A stretch of 64,000 nt of DNA. It comes from JBKPNJ01 sp963695705 (lineage in GTDB: Bacteria > Actinomycetota > Actinomycetes > Propionibacteriales > Nocardioidaceae). Made by a program: the position numbers and the translations under genes. The notes under the pieces were generated by a model. The model ran no database searches, was not told where the DNA came from, and saw nothing but the letters and a program-made list of their open reading frames with translations. The stretch is taken from positions 496,001 through 560,000 of the forward strand of contig CAVOHB010000004.1 of assembly GCA_963695705.1 (NCBI GenBank). The letters run 5' to 3'. Below, one piece after another: positions 26,545 to 36,171 of the stretch; position 1 is the stretch's first letter; each line of letters starts with the position of its first letter.

Positions 26545-27965
26545 TTGGTCATGTGGCTGGGGCTGTCGAGAACGGTGTGCAGCATGCGGGGGAACTTGAA
26601 CGTCAACAGCGGGTGGCCGGAGTGGATCCGCTCGTGCGGGCGGATCCCGGTGGCCGCGCAGCACGCGGCGAGCAGCCGACTCGAGGCCGGGCGTGAGATC
26701 ACCTGTCGGCAGACGTGGTCGAGGACGCCGTCGAAGTGGGCCGGGAGCCTCGGCATCCATTCGTGCACGGTGCGGAAGCGCACCGCCGTCTTCGGGTACC
26801 AGGCACCGGCCGCGTTGTAGTGGACCTGCCACGAGCCGAGGATGCGACTGACCGACGACCAGGCGTCAGCGACGTCCGGGAACCCGTCCGGTCGGGTCCA
26901 GGCGAACGGTTTCTGTCCCATCGCCTCCGACTCCCACAGCAGGGCGACCGCGAAGTCGGTGTCCTTGCCCGACGGCTTGCGGGCCCTGACCCCGATCGCC
27001 CGCATGGTCGCGACCAGGTCCTCGGTCGGCGTGCGAACCTTCCGGCCCGCCGACGCGAGAAACTCCGGGTGGCGAGCAAGCGCGCGCAGCGTTGCCTTGA
27101 TGTCGGTGCCGGAACGGCTGAAGACCCCGGCGAGATCCGAGACGACCTTGTCCGACGGTGTGTCGGAGATGAACCGGGTGGCCAGCCGCAGTGCGACGCG
27201 ACGCGCGGTCGCGGGATGGTGTGCCAGGTAGTGCAGGTAGTCCTTGGTGAGCTGGCGTCCGTCGTGTGCCTTGTTGGCCTGGCTGAACCCGAGTACGGAC
27301 ACCTTGCCGACGTAGTGGTCGTCGGGTCGGTAGGACGCCTTCCAGGAGTTGAACATGTCGACGTGCCAACCGGTGAGGATGTACGCCGAACTGACCACCT
27401 CGTCCTCGCTGTATCCGGCCAGCCGACCGACCGTATGCAGCTCGAGGAGCTCGCGGCCGAGGTTCTCGTTGGGGCTGCGGGCAGTGGACTTCGCGTTGTC
27501 GAGGTAGCAGGCCATCGCCGGATGCGTGATCGCCGCGTACAGCATGCTGTCGAACCGGCCGAGCGCATGCCGGCGGATAGTCGTGTCGTACGTGATCCGG
27601 TACGGCCACGCCTTGTCACTCGGCGAGGTGATGTGCAGCAGGTTCGACCAGAAGTCGGTCATGACCTCCTGGACCTGGCGGCGACTGTAGATCCGGCGGA
27701 GCAGCGTCCACCGGGCGAGGTCTCCCATCACATCTGCAGGGTTGAGATGGCCGGACGCTTTCAGCGCGCCCATCCTGGTCGGTGAGATGGCCAGATCGGG
27801 AAACCACGACCGCATGCCGCCGGCGATGGCGTCGTCGATCGTGTCGGGGTGGAGCTGGTGCTCGAGCCAGCGGGCGCCTCCGCCGTGCGACTCCAACTGC
27901 CTGCCCAGCTCGGGCGTCGCCGAGTAGCTGAACCTGTTCAGCAGATGTCGCGTGGCTGACTTCAC
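26541..27965 (-). CDS. DUF1800 family protein
   Basis: 474 residues from GTG 27965, preceded by GGGGGATCC. Typical DUF1800 blocks are present: HLLNRFSYSATPELGRQL at the start, MTDFWSNLLHI, NENLGRELLELHTVG, YILTGWHVDMFN and RPDGFPDVADAW. No signal peptide is visible, although family members act with exported DUF1501 proteins. Molecular function unknown. First gene of the pair, so its promoter lies in 27966-28088, shared with the divergent reductase gene. Confidence 0.9.
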   Translation of the reverse strand: MKSATRHLLNRFSYSATPELGRQLESHGGGARWLEHQLHPDTIDDAIAGGMRSWFPDLAISPTRMGALKASGHLNPADVMGDLARWTLLRRIYSRRQVQEVMTDFWSNLLHITSPSDKAWPYRITYDTTIRRHALGRFDSMLYAAITHPAMACYLDNAKSTARSPNENLGRELLELHTVGRLAGYSEDEVVSSAYILTGWHVDMFNSWKASYRPDDHYVGKVSVLGFSQANKAHDGRQLTKDYLHYLAHHPATARRVALRLATRFISDTPSDKVVSDLAGVFSRSGTDIKATLRALARHPEFLASAGRKVRTPTEDLVATMRAIGVRARKPSGKDTDFAVALLWESEAMGQKPFAWTRPDGFPDVADAWSSVSRILGSWQVHYNAAGAWYPKTAVRFRTVHEWMPRLPAHFDGVLDHVCRQVISRPASSRLLAACCAATGIRPHERIHSGHPLLTFKFPRMLHTVLDSPSHMTK

Positions 27966-28088
27966 GGATCCCCCACCAACTCCTACCTTTTGTAGTCACC
28001 TCATTACAGACCGTAGGAACTCTCCTGTCAGGGGTATGCGCCAACTGGCCCACCTGCCCGACGCGCCGGGCACCGCTAGCGTGGCGGT

Positions 28089-28733
28089 ATGGACATCGCG
28101 GTGCTGGGAACCGGTTCGGTCGGGCGGACGCTCGCCCGGGGGCTGGCCGGCGTTGGCCACTCCGTCGTGGTCGGTACCCGCGACCCTGCGCAGACCCGCC
28201 GACGGGAGGACTGGCTGGCGGCTGACGACATCACCCTCGACACCTTCGCCGAGGCCGCCGCGGGTGCCGAGGTCATCGTCAATGCGACGAACGGCGCCGC
28301 GTCGCTCTCGGTCCTCGGTGACGCGGGGATGGACAACCTCGCCGGCAAGGTGGTCCTCGACGTCGCCAACCCGCTCGACATGTCCCGGGGGTTTCCGCCG
28401 ACGCTGACGGTCAAGGACACCGACTCGCTCGCCGAGCAGATCCAGCGGGCGTTCCCCGAAGCCCGGGTGGTGAAGAGCCTCAACACGATGAACGCGTCAG
28501 TGATGGTCGCCCCGGACAGCGTGGGGGACGGCGACACGTCCGTCTTCGTCGCCGGGAACGACGACGCCGCCCGCGCCGTCGTCGTCGGGCTGCTTCGCGA
28601 CCTCGGCTGGCGCGACATCATCGACCTCGGCGACCTGAGCGGGGCCAGGGGGGTGGAGATGTGGCTGCCGTTGTGGCTGCGGTTGATGACCACTGTCGGC
28701 GGCGCCGCCTTCAACCTCAGGATCGTGCGATGA
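28089..28733 (+). CDS. NADPH-dependent F420 reductase-like/NAD(P)-binding oxidoreductase
   Basis: 214 residues from ATG 28089. The N-terminal Rossmann loop is MDIAVLGTGSVGRTLARGLA, followed by VVVGTRDP, whose arginine suggests NADP preference. VVLDVANPLD and VVKSLNTMNASVM match the F420-dependent NADP oxidoreductase family. Many members are ketoreductase-like with no F420 role, so the cofactor partner is unsure. It is monocistronic. Confidence 0.75.
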   Translation: MDIAVLGTGSVGRTLARGLAGVGHSVVVGTRDPAQTRRREDWLAADDITLDTFAEAAAGAEVIVNATNGAASLSVLGDAGMDNLAGKVVLDVANPLDMSRGFPPTLTVKDTDSLAEQIQRAFPEARVVKSLNTMNASVMVAPDSVGDGDTSVFVAGNDDAARAVVVGLLRDLGWRDIIDLGDLSGARGVEMWLPLWLRLMTTVGGAAFNLRIVR

Positions 28734-28845
28734 CGGCCGGCGGGATAGCCCGGCGACGATTCCGTCGCATGCCAGCGCTGCGCCATGATTGCGAATCGCT
28801 CGTTTGGCGCGAATATTGAGGTACCGCCGCTGTGGAGGATGTCAG

Positions 28846-30345
28846 ATGAGCATTGATCCAACGGTGCAGACCGGATACAGGACCCAGAACCAGGGCAATG
28901 CATTCGCGGTCGAGCAGAACGGGCGCAATGTCATTCCGGAGTCAGAGCGGCATGGTCATCCGCGAGATCTGTTCTGGCCTTGGTGCGCTGCCAACATCTC
29001 GGTGCTCGGTCTCGCGTACGCCGCCTATGTCCTCTATTTCGGCCTGAGCATCTGGCAGGCGCTCTTCGCGTCCGTGGTGGGAACGGTCCTGTCGTTCGTT
29101 CTCGTCGGTCTGGTGTCTCTGGCGGGCAAGCGGGGGTCGGCCCCGACGATGATCCTGTCGCGTGCATCGTTCGGGGTGATCGGCAACGCGCTGCCCGGTC
29201 TAGTGAGCTACCTGATCCTTGTCGGCTGGGAGATCGTGCTGGTCTCGTTGTCGGTACTCGCCACCGCTACCATCTTCCAGGATCTGGAATGGAGCTCCGG
29301 CAACTCGACAAAGGTCATTGCCTTCCTGGTGGTTGTCGGGGTCATCGTGCTCGCGGGGATCCTTGGCTTCGAGGTGATCATGCGGCTGCAGCGCTGGCTC
29401 ACCATCGCCACGGTCATCATGACGCTCGGCTACATTGCGCTGACCGTCGACGAGATCGACTTCAACAAAGTTGACAGCATGGTGTCCGGCTCGCGGACCG
29501 CCGTCATCGGCGCGTTGCTCTTGATGATGACGGCTTTCGGGTTGTCCTGGACCAACTCTGCCGCGGACTACTCTCGGTACCTGCCCCGCTCGTCATCGAG
29601 CGGGGCCGTCGTCGGCTGGACGGTCTTCGGAAGCGCCATCGCACCGGTCGTTCTCCTTGTGTACGGGCTGCTGCTGATCGGATCGCGCCCTGACCTCATC
29701 GACAAGATCGGGACGGACCCCATTGGGGCGCTAGCAGACCTGCTTCCCACCGGGTACCTGCTGCCGTACGCGATCGTCGCCGTGGCCGGCCTGGTGGCAG
29801 GCGCCGTGCTCGACATCTACTCCTCCGGTCTCACTCTGCTGGCCCTCGGCCTACCGGTGCAGCGCTGGATGGCAGCCGCGCTCGACGGCGTGTTGATGAT
29901 CATCGGGTCGATTTACGTCGTCTGGTACGCGCAGGACTTCATCGGACCCTTCCAGGGGTTCCTGATCACGCTGGGAGTACCGATCACGGCGTGGTGCGGG
30001 ATCTTCCTCGCCGACCTTGCTCTGCGCAAGCAGGACTACGACGACGCCGCCCTCTTTGACCCGCGCGGTCGTTACGGCTCGGTCAACTGGCTGTCTATCG
30101 GGCTGATGGTCATTGCGACCGGGCTCGGCTGGGGATTAGTGGTCAACTTCGCCGACGGCTTCGGCTGGGAGGGCTACCTGCTCGACCCCTTCGGTCTGGG
30201 CGGCAAGACCGGAACCTGGGGCGGGGCGAACCTAGGTGTGGCCGTGGCGTTCGTGGTGTGCTTCGTCGGCTACTTCCTGCTCGCCCGCGGGAGGGTGCGG
30301 TCGCAGGAGCGGTCCGCGCCCGCTGCTGAGGTTGCCCGCGTCTGA
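28846..30345 (+). CDS. NCS1-family purine/cytosine permease
   Basis: 499 residues from ATG 28846, with GGAGG seven bases upstream. Twelve or so hydrophobic helices are visible, with the NCS1 start region GNAFAVEQNGRNVIPESER, FWPWCAANISVLGL, and RASFGVIGNALPGL in helix 3. It imports purines, cytosine, hydantoins or related bases with H+ or Na+ in the cytoplasmic membrane. No riboswitch or catabolic gene is beside it, so the substrate is open. Confidence 0.9.
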   Translation: MSIDPTVQTGYRTQNQGNAFAVEQNGRNVIPESERHGHPRDLFWPWCAANISVLGLAYAAYVLYFGLSIWQALFASVVGTVLSFVLVGLVSLAGKRGSAPTMILSRASFGVIGNALPGLVSYLILVGWEIVLVSLSVLATATIFQDLEWSSGNSTKVIAFLVVVGVIVLAGILGFEVIMRLQRWLTIATVIMTLGYIALTVDEIDFNKVDSMVSGSRTAVIGALLLMMTAFGLSWTNSAADYSRYLPRSSSSGAVVGWTVFGSAIAPVVLLVYGLLLIGSRPDLIDKIGTDPIGALADLLPTGYLLPYAIVAVAGLVAGAVLDIYSSGLTLLALGLPVQRWMAAALDGVLMIIGSIYVVWYAQDFIGPFQGFLITLGVPITAWCGIFLADLALRKQDYDDAALFDPRGRYGSVNWLSIGLMVIATGLGWGLVVNFADGFGWEGYLLDPFGLGGKTGTWGGANLGVAVAFVVCFVGYFLLARGRVRSQERSAPAAEVARV

Positions 30346-30387
30346 CCAGCAGGTCGAACCGTCGTCGGGTCACCTATCCTCGGCGGC

Positions 30388-31299
30388 ATGCCGCAGACCG
30401 TCTCCGAGACCTTCGATCCCTCCGCCTGGGAACCTGTGCCCGGATTCGAGGACCTCCACGACATCACGTACCACCGCGCCGTCGACCAGGGCACGGTTCG
30501 CATCGCGTTCGACCGACCAGAGGTCAGGAACGCCTTCCGGCCGCACACGGTCGACGAGCTGTATGCCGCGCTGGAGCACGCGCGGATGTCGCCGGGAGTG
30601 GGATGCATCCTGCTCACGGGCAACGGTCCGTCACCGCGCGACGGAGGGTGGGCGTTCTGCTCCGGCGGTGACCAGCGCATCAGGGGACGGGCCGGTTATC
30701 AGTACGCCGAGGGCGAGACCGCCGACACGGTCGACGCGGCCAGGCTCGGCCGGCTGCACATCCTGGAGTGTCAGCGGCTCATCCGCTTCATGCCGAAGGT
30801 CGTCATCTGCGTCGTGCCCGGCTGGGCGGCCGGCGGCGGTCACAGCCTGCACGTCGTCTGCGACCTGACCATCGCCAGTGCCGAGCATGCCCGGTTCAAG
30901 CAGACCGACGCCGACGTCGCGTCGTTCGACGCGGGCTTCGGATCGGCGTACCTCGCTCGCCAGGTCGGTCAGAAGTTCGCTCGGGAGATCTTCTTCCTCG
31001 GTGACGAGTACGACGCGGCGGCCGCGTACCGGATGGGCATGGTGAACGCCGTCGTACCACATGACGAGCTGGAGTCCACCGCGCTGGCCTGGGCAGCCAG
31101 AATCAACGGCAAGTCGCCGACCGCCGTGCGGATGCTGAAGTACGCGTTCAACATGATCGATGACGGGCTGGTCGGACAGCAGCTCTTCGCCGGTGAAGCA
31201 ACGCGGCTCGCCTACGGTACGGACGAGGCCGCCGAGGGGCGGGACGCGTTTCTGGCGAAGCGGATGCCGGACTGGTCGGAATACCCCTACTACTACTGA
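30388..31299 (+). CDS. menB: 1,4-dihydroxy-2-naphthoyl-CoA synthase
   Basis: 303 residues from ATG 30388. A crotonase fold with the MenB-specific pattern: ITYHRAVDQGTVRIAFDRPE, FCSGGDQRIRG (SGGDQ is diagnostic), VVPGWAAGGGHSLHVVCDLT for the oxyanion hole, and ASFDAGFGSAYLARQVG. It closes the second ring of menaquinone from o-succinylbenzoyl-CoA. No other men gene is present in the window. Start begins 42 bases after the permease stop, possibly co-transcribed. Confidence 0.95.
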   Translation: MPQTVSETFDPSAWEPVPGFEDLHDITYHRAVDQGTVRIAFDRPEVRNAFRPHTVDELYAALEHARMSPGVGCILLTGNGPSPRDGGWAFCSGGDQRIRGRAGYQYAEGETADTVDAARLGRLHILECQRLIRFMPKVVICVVPGWAAGGGHSLHVVCDLTIASAEHARFKQTDADVASFDAGFGSAYLARQVGQKFAREIFFLGDEYDAAAAYRMGMVNAVVPHDELESTALAWAARINGKSPTAVRMLKYAFNMIDDGLVGQQLFAGEATRLAYGTDEAAEGRDAFLAKRMPDWSEYPYYY

Positions 31300-31366
31300 A
31301 CCGGCCCACTACTGAATCGGCACGTTTATGGCGGGAACCATCGCCACGGTCAGCCGGTACCGGATG

Positions 31367-31612
31367 CTAGGGGCCGGTTTGTGCGGTGACCCGTCCGGAG
31401 GAGATCGCGTTGACGAGCGACTTGTGGTCGCGTTCGTTCAGCGCGGCGTAGGCCTCGGCGAAGTCGGCCATGGCGTTGTCGAGCGGCTCATGGCCAGCCT
31501 GGCGATCGCCGGCCGCGAGAACGGGTTCGACGACCTCCTGCAGGCCAAGGAGGCTGGCGTAAACGCCGAAGTTGCTCAGGTGCGCTCGGGGCACCTCGGC
31601 CGGTTGGCCCAT
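31367..31612 (-). pseudogene. Internally deleted DUF2252 remnant
   Basis: 81 codons from ATG 31612. AHLSNFGVYAS matches the N-terminal DUF2252 motif (normally within the first 100 of about 430 residues), while LDNAMADFAEAYAALNERDH then SLVNAISSGRV matches its extreme C-terminus. Some 300 residues between are gone, including the kinase-like core. A functional product is unlikely. It follows the CMD-like gene by six bases. Confidence 0.6.
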
Positions 31613-31618
31613 TGCGGG

Positions 31619-31954
31619 TCAGATCTGGTCGGCTTCCTCGGCCTCGAGTTCGGCCTCGATCAGATCGATGGCGAAACCAATCCCCTTGGCCAGGTTCACC
31701 GATGCAGACAACACGCGGACCGTGCCGACAATGGGGGAAACCGCGACGAGCAGGCTCTGGACGTCCTCAAGAGTGACACCGGCGTCCACTGCTGCTCCGG
31801 CGTTCATCACATAGGAGGCAGGCGGGGCATCGACCGCTACCAGCGCAGCGATCCGGGCCAGCATGAGTTCGCGATCGGGGAGCCCACTGTTTTCGATAGA
31901 GATCGCCGTCATCATTGCGAGGGTGTCTGCAACCGGGCTTTCGGTGTCAGCCAT
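31619..31954 (-). CDS. Carboxymuconolactone decarboxylase-like (AhpD-fold) small protein
   Basis: 111 residues from ATG 31954, with GGAGA upstream. All-helical sequence LPDRELMLARIAALVAVDAP, AAVDAGVTLEDVQSLLVAVS and PIVGTVRVLSASVNLAKGIG follows the CMD fold. The AhpD catalytic CxxC is absent, so peroxidase activity is unlikely. Function unknown. Confidence 0.65.
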   Translation of the reverse strand: MADTESPVADTLAMMTAISIENSGLPDRELMLARIAALVAVDAPPASYVMNAGAAVDAGVTLEDVQSLLVAVSPIVGTVRVLSASVNLAKGIGFAIDLIEAELEAEEADQI

Positions 31955-32375
31955 CTGGGTCTCCGATCTGAAGCCGGTCGGCGCTGAGCCGGCCGGCGGT
32001 AGGTGTGTCGTTGAGTCTTCAGCAGCGTTGCTGGGTGCGGATCACCCCTGGCGGGGGATACGAGGAGCTGGCCGACATCGAGCTCCTTGACCTTCTCCGT
32101 CGCCGACCTCACCGTGTCTCAGCGGCGGACCTCCAGCCGACGGTTAAGCCAACCGGCCGTCGTGGAGCAAGCGGACCGACCCCCGCTCGCTGAGGATCAC
32201 TGTGGCCGGCAGTGTTCAGGTTTTGGTCCAGCGCACACATGGGAGGTTTGCCGGCTGGAGGCGGAGGGAACGTCTATGCCAGGTCGTCCGACGACCTGCT
32301 GGTCGAGACGACCGAGGCCCCGGCGTTCGTCCCCCGCAACGCCGGGGTCGCCGCTGCACCGCGGCAGTGGCTAGC
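31955..32375. other. Gene-poor spacer
   Basis: About 420 bases with short reverse and forward frames only; none has a ribosome site or recognisable motif. Together with the neighbouring DUF2252 remnant it looks like decayed DNA between menB and the copper oxidase. Confidence 0.4.
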
Positions 32376-32561
32376 TCATACCTCGGCGCGGGCGCTGGGC
32401 CCTGTGCCTCGCGCGCCCGCCGTATCCGTGGCCGGTCTCTGTTCCTTGGGCCCGGAAACCGGGGCCCGCGGTGCGTCGGGATGCTGGTAGTCCACGCGGA
32501 CTCGCCGTTTCGCAGCATCCTCTTCTGCCCACGGATCGTCGCCCGTGTACCAGATACTCAT
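32376..32561 (-). CDS. Small hypothetical protein
   Basis: 61 residues from ATG 32561: MSIWYTGDDPWAEEDAAKRR, then a proline/alanine-rich tail. The start is acidic and protein-like; the tail is low complexity. No clear ribosome site. A 9-base palindrome ACTCAGAGT lies immediately upstream. May be a chance frame. Confidence 0.3.
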   Translation of the reverse strand: MSIWYTGDDPWAEEDAAKRRVRVDYQHPDAPRAPVSGPKEQRPATDTAGARGTGPSARAEV

Positions 32562-32670
32562 AACTCAGAGTAGCCGGTCACACTCAGAGAGTATGCAAGA
32601 ATCGGCCAAGTGGGTCGCTACCGTGCCACTGTCAATCGTGGCTGAGCGCGTGATCTATCGCCCCGAGTGA

Positions 32671-34368
32671 CTACGGGCCGACATGGACCCACGTCGCAGT
32701 CGACGGCACACCAGTGGCGGTGAGGACGAAGAGCATGTAGTAGCCGGGCGGCGCGACTTGCGACGTGGGCGCGGTGGCGTTGAATCCAGTGCTCGTCGGC
32801 GTAACGGCGAGCTCGACATGCCGCGCGTTCATCTCGTCGGCGTGCGTGGTCGCGCCGGGAGCCATCAGAACGGCACGTGTCACGGCCGCTCCGGAGGTCG
32901 CGATCGAGAAGCCGGCGCCGTAGTCGACTCGCGTCGGTGCAGAGTCGATCACCGGGCGGGGGCCCTGGAACAGATATGGCGGTGAGTAGTAGTCGATCAG
33001 CTGCCGACCTCCGCCGGCGCCGGTGTCTCCTGCCGACATGATGCGTCCGTCGGGAAGCAACAGGGCGGTGGAGTGGTAGGCACGGCGGACCGACTGGACA
33101 GCCAGGTTTGTCCAGGTACCCGTCGCCGGGTCGAAGGACATCGTCTGGGTCTGGCCGGTGTTGTACAGGCCGGAGCTGTTCCCGCCGATTGCGATGGCAG
33201 ATCCGTCCGGCACCTGCACGAGATTGACGTGCGCACGTGCCGTCGGCATCGGCGTACCGAGCGACCAGCCCGCCGTCGGGTTGCTGTAGTCGTACTTCTC
33301 GGTCGACGCCACGGCGGCGCCCTTGGTGAGTCCGCCGACCATCATCACCCGGGAGGACCCCGCTGGTCCGGCCGGGAGCATCAGCCCGGCGGATCCGGCC
33401 CCGTCACCGCCGGGCAGCGACTTCAGGGTGGTCCACGACCAGGTCGCCGGGTCAAGCTGGTAGGACTTCAGGCCCTCGACCTGCAGCATCTTCCCGTCGG
33501 GCATGACCCACTGGCGCGGGTAATAACCCGTGACGTGGTTGGGACCCACGACCTCCAGGGTTCCGAGGGCTCCTCCTGCCGCCGGTGGGGTGTAGACCTC
33601 GACGGTGGGATTCGGAGTCGTTCCGTTCAGCTCGTTGCCGGCTGTGATGACGATGCGCCCGTCGGCGAGCTTGGTCGAGGTCGGGTAGTAGCGCCCCAGG
33701 GGCGTGTTCGGCTGCCGAGTCCACTGTTCGGAGATCGGGTCGAACAACCAGAGGTCGACGATTCCCTTCGGAACCGGGTTGGCTCCGCCGGACGAGAGCA
33801 CTCTTCCATCACTGAGCTGAGTCACCGCTCCGCAGAACACCGCTGCCGGTGCCGGCACTTCATGTCCGGTCTTCGTCACCGGGTCGTACAGGTAGGCTGC
33901 CGTGTTCTTGTCGGTGGACTTGTACTTGCCGCCGAACAACAACACCTTTCCGGTGTGCAGCAGAACGGCGCTGATGCCGACCGTCTTCGTACCGGGGTTC
34001 GTCGCCGTGCTCCAGCTCCCGATGACGGCGGGATCGGTGGTGCCGAGCGCGGCTACGGCCTGCTCGTAAGCGGCGTGGAACGCCCGAGCAGCCGCGGCCT
34101 TCTCCGCCGGCGTCTGGCTCTTCGCTTCCTTGCGGCCCCTCAGGTGCTCACAGGCGTGCGGGACCCCGAGCACGGCAGCGTCCTCGGAGTAAAGGGCATC
34201 CGGTGTCAAGCCACCACACACGTGCGCTGCAGCCGCCGAAGAGCGGGACGCGTCTGGGGCAGAGGCGGATAAGGCGGGGGACTCCGCCGCCAGAAATGTC
34301 GACCCCAGCAGCGTCGCGCACAAGAGGGCCCTGGGTACGGTCAAAGACCGGCTAAAGCGAGCGGACAA
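32671..34368 (-). CDS. Secreted copper-radical (galactose/glyoxal) oxidase-like protein
   Basis: 565 residues from TTG 34368, chosen because GGAGG lies seven bases upstream and a signal peptide follows (LTVPRALLCATLLGSTFLAA). Kelch-type blades and a C-terminal DUF1929 strand domain are present. The galactose oxidase copper site can be matched: C179 in VFCGAV with tyrosine 227/228 in GRYYPTS for the thioether cofactor, Y431-H432 in AYHSTALLLPDGR, and H509 in TTHADEM. It should oxidise an alcohol or aldehyde with O2 outside the cell. Actinobacterial relatives such as GlxA act at the cell surface in glycan metabolism. No copper chaperone gene is adjacent. Confidence 0.85.
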   Translation of the reverse strand: MSARFSRSLTVPRALLCATLLGSTFLAAESPALSASAPDASRSSAAAAHVCGGLTPDALYSEDAAVLGVPHACEHLRGRKEAKSQTPAEKAAAARAFHAAYEQAVAALGTTDPAVIGSWSTATNPGTKTVGISAVLLHTGKVLLFGGKYKSTDKNTAAYLYDPVTKTGHEVPAPAAVFCGAVTQLSDGRVLSSGGANPVPKGIVDLWLFDPISEQWTRQPNTPLGRYYPTSTKLADGRIVITAGNELNGTTPNPTVEVYTPPAAGGALGTLEVVGPNHVTGYYPRQWVMPDGKMLQVEGLKSYQLDPATWSWTTLKSLPGGDGAGSAGLMLPAGPAGSSRVMMVGGLTKGAAVASTEKYDYSNPTAGWSLGTPMPTARAHVNLVQVPDGSAIAIGGNSSGLYNTGQTQTMSFDPATGTWTNLAVQSVRRAYHSTALLLPDGRIMSAGDTGAGGGRQLIDYYSPPYLFQGPRPVIDSAPTRVDYGAGFSIATSGAAVTRAVLMAPGATTHADEMNARHVELAVTPTSTGFNATAPTSQVAPPGYYMLFVLTATGVPSTATWVHVGP

Positions 34369-34559
34369 GATAGTTCCTCCGTCGATAAGGAGAAAACCTT
34401 GGCACGCGAAATACGCAGCGTCAATGAAATTCGTGTTTGGAATGCCTGGACTTATGGTGAGTCGTGTCGACGCATACAGCGGGTAAGAAATCCGTAGCAC
34501 ATGGTAAGGAGCAGCACCGCAGCCGCAGCCCTCTTCAGGCTCAAGCAAATGGCAGCGGG

Positions 34560-35942
34560 TTAGGAACGCAGTGTCTCGATGCCGGCGTCTCCGCTCGCCA
34601 CGGGTGGTACCACCCCGGAGTGGTCGCTGCGGATGTGCCGCTCCGTCTCAGGATCTGCACGCAACATCCAGGCGAGCCAGATCCCGGCACAGACCGAGGT
34701 CACGAGTGCTAGAACGATCAGTCCGGTGAAGGCCCTGACCTCGATTATTCCGGCGGCGAATGCGGTTGTGGCGAGCACAATGCCCGGACCGCCACGGGCG
34801 TTGACGCTGACGGCCAGTGCCCTCGCCATTGGCGGTCGTTCACCGGCGATGCGCGCGCCGGCCAGCGATGCGAAGAACTTGACTACAGTGCCGACGACCA
34901 GCAGCCCGAGTGTGAACTCCCAGTCGAACTCGGCGATGAAGTCCAGTGACACACCGATGAGTGCGAAGTAGATCGGTATGAACGTGGCCATGGCGAAGCT
35001 CTCGATCTGCCGCCTTGCCACCACAAACTCCGGGCGAACGTCCCTGGCCACACTGATGCCCGCGACGAGCGCGCCGAAGATCGGCGCCAGCCCGAGAAGC
35101 ATCGCCAGCAACGTCACCGCGAACAGGAAGGCGACGGTCCACCCGATAGGGCTCCGCCGGGAGACCGGGTTACGGCCGCGCCGCGCGCGCGATGGCAGCA
35201 CCCTGGCACCGACTGATGCGGCGACAAGCAGCAGAAGGCTTGCTGAGACATGCCATGCGATGAAGGGAATCCCGGACGGATCCAGATGCAGATACGTCGG
35301 GATCGACGAGTCGGGGTTCGCCTTCCCGTTGGCCATGCCCACCGCCAGCGAGATGCCGATGTACAGCAGAACGTCCTCGAGCACGGCGACTGACAGCACG
35401 ATTCGCGCCAGGCGTGTCTCCATCAGCCCGAGGTCGATGAAGATCCGGGTGATCACCGGGATGCTGGTAACCGCGAGCGCAGCAATGAGCACGATCTGTA
35501 ACGCCGGCTCGGACTTCGCTGGGCCGAGGTATTCGTGCAAATCCTCGACGCGGAAGAAGAGCAGTCCTGCAATCACCGGCACGAGCACACCCAGACCGGA
35601 AATCCAGCCGACAGCCTTGACGTCCTCGCGGGTGAAGAGGCGGCGCATCCCGAGACCGCCGACGAACATCAGCAGCAGCAAACCGAGCTGGCCGCAGAAG
35701 GCGAGGACGGGCAAGACCGGCGGCACCGCGCCGGACTGTGGCACAGCAGGGAACATCCACACCGAACCGGCGTGCCAGATCCGGCCCAGCACAGTGGCGC
35801 CCAACACCACACCACCCGCGAGCTCCCCGACTATCGGAGGCAGACCGCATCGAGCCGCGAGGAGACCCCCCGCGTGAGCAAACACCAACAGGGCGGCCAA
35901 AGCGGCCAGCACGTGGAAGATGTCGGGCGACGCGATGGTCAT
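34560..35942 (-). CDS. Cation:proton antiporter, CPA2 (KefB/Na+-H+ exchanger) family
   Basis: 460 residues from ATG 35942 (AGGAG upstream). Twelve-helix Na_H_Exchanger domain with LAARCGLPPIVGELAGGVVL, ALAVTSIPVITRIF and a long FALIGVSLDF helix; NARGGPGIVLAT occupies the conserved late-helix position. The C-terminal tail is only about 35 residues, so there is no RCK domain. Ion specificity unknown. The upstream region carries ACTCAGAGT at 36095-36103. One of three proton antiporters in the window. Confidence 0.88.
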   Translation of the reverse strand: MTIASPDIFHVLAALAALLVFAHAGGLLAARCGLPPIVGELAGGVVLGATVLGRIWHAGSVWMFPAVPQSGAVPPVLPVLAFCGQLGLLLLMFVGGLGMRRLFTREDVKAVGWISGLGVLVPVIAGLLFFRVEDLHEYLGPAKSEPALQIVLIAALAVTSIPVITRIFIDLGLMETRLARIVLSVAVLEDVLLYIGISLAVGMANGKANPDSSIPTYLHLDPSGIPFIAWHVSASLLLLVAASVGARVLPSRARRGRNPVSRRSPIGWTVAFLFAVTLLAMLLGLAPIFGALVAGISVARDVRPEFVVARRQIESFAMATFIPIYFALIGVSLDFIAEFDWEFTLGLLVVGTVVKFFASLAGARIAGERPPMARALAVSVNARGGPGIVLATTAFAAGIIEVRAFTGLIVLALVTSVCAGIWLAWMLRADPETERHIRSDHSGVVPPVASGDAGIETLRS

Positions 35943-36171
35943 CACACGCTCCTGCCGAGTTGCGTGAGTGCAACGTTCGGTAATGGCGCGCCCCGCGCAG
36001 GAAGAATACGCCGGCCGGTTGCTTGCGCGGGAACGAATGCATTAATTGACGGCATTCGTCGACAGAGCCATCACCAGGCGGTCGAGTAACTATTACTCAG
36101 AGTAGTTGATCATGTTCAGACAGGCTAATCGGACAAGCCGACTAAAGGGCCAGTGACACCCATTTGAGCAT

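Noticed and set aside
28734..28845. Purine riboswitch upstream of the NCS1 permease
   Set aside because: Only 112 bases, with no conserved riboswitch core or terminator-like hairpin that I can identify.
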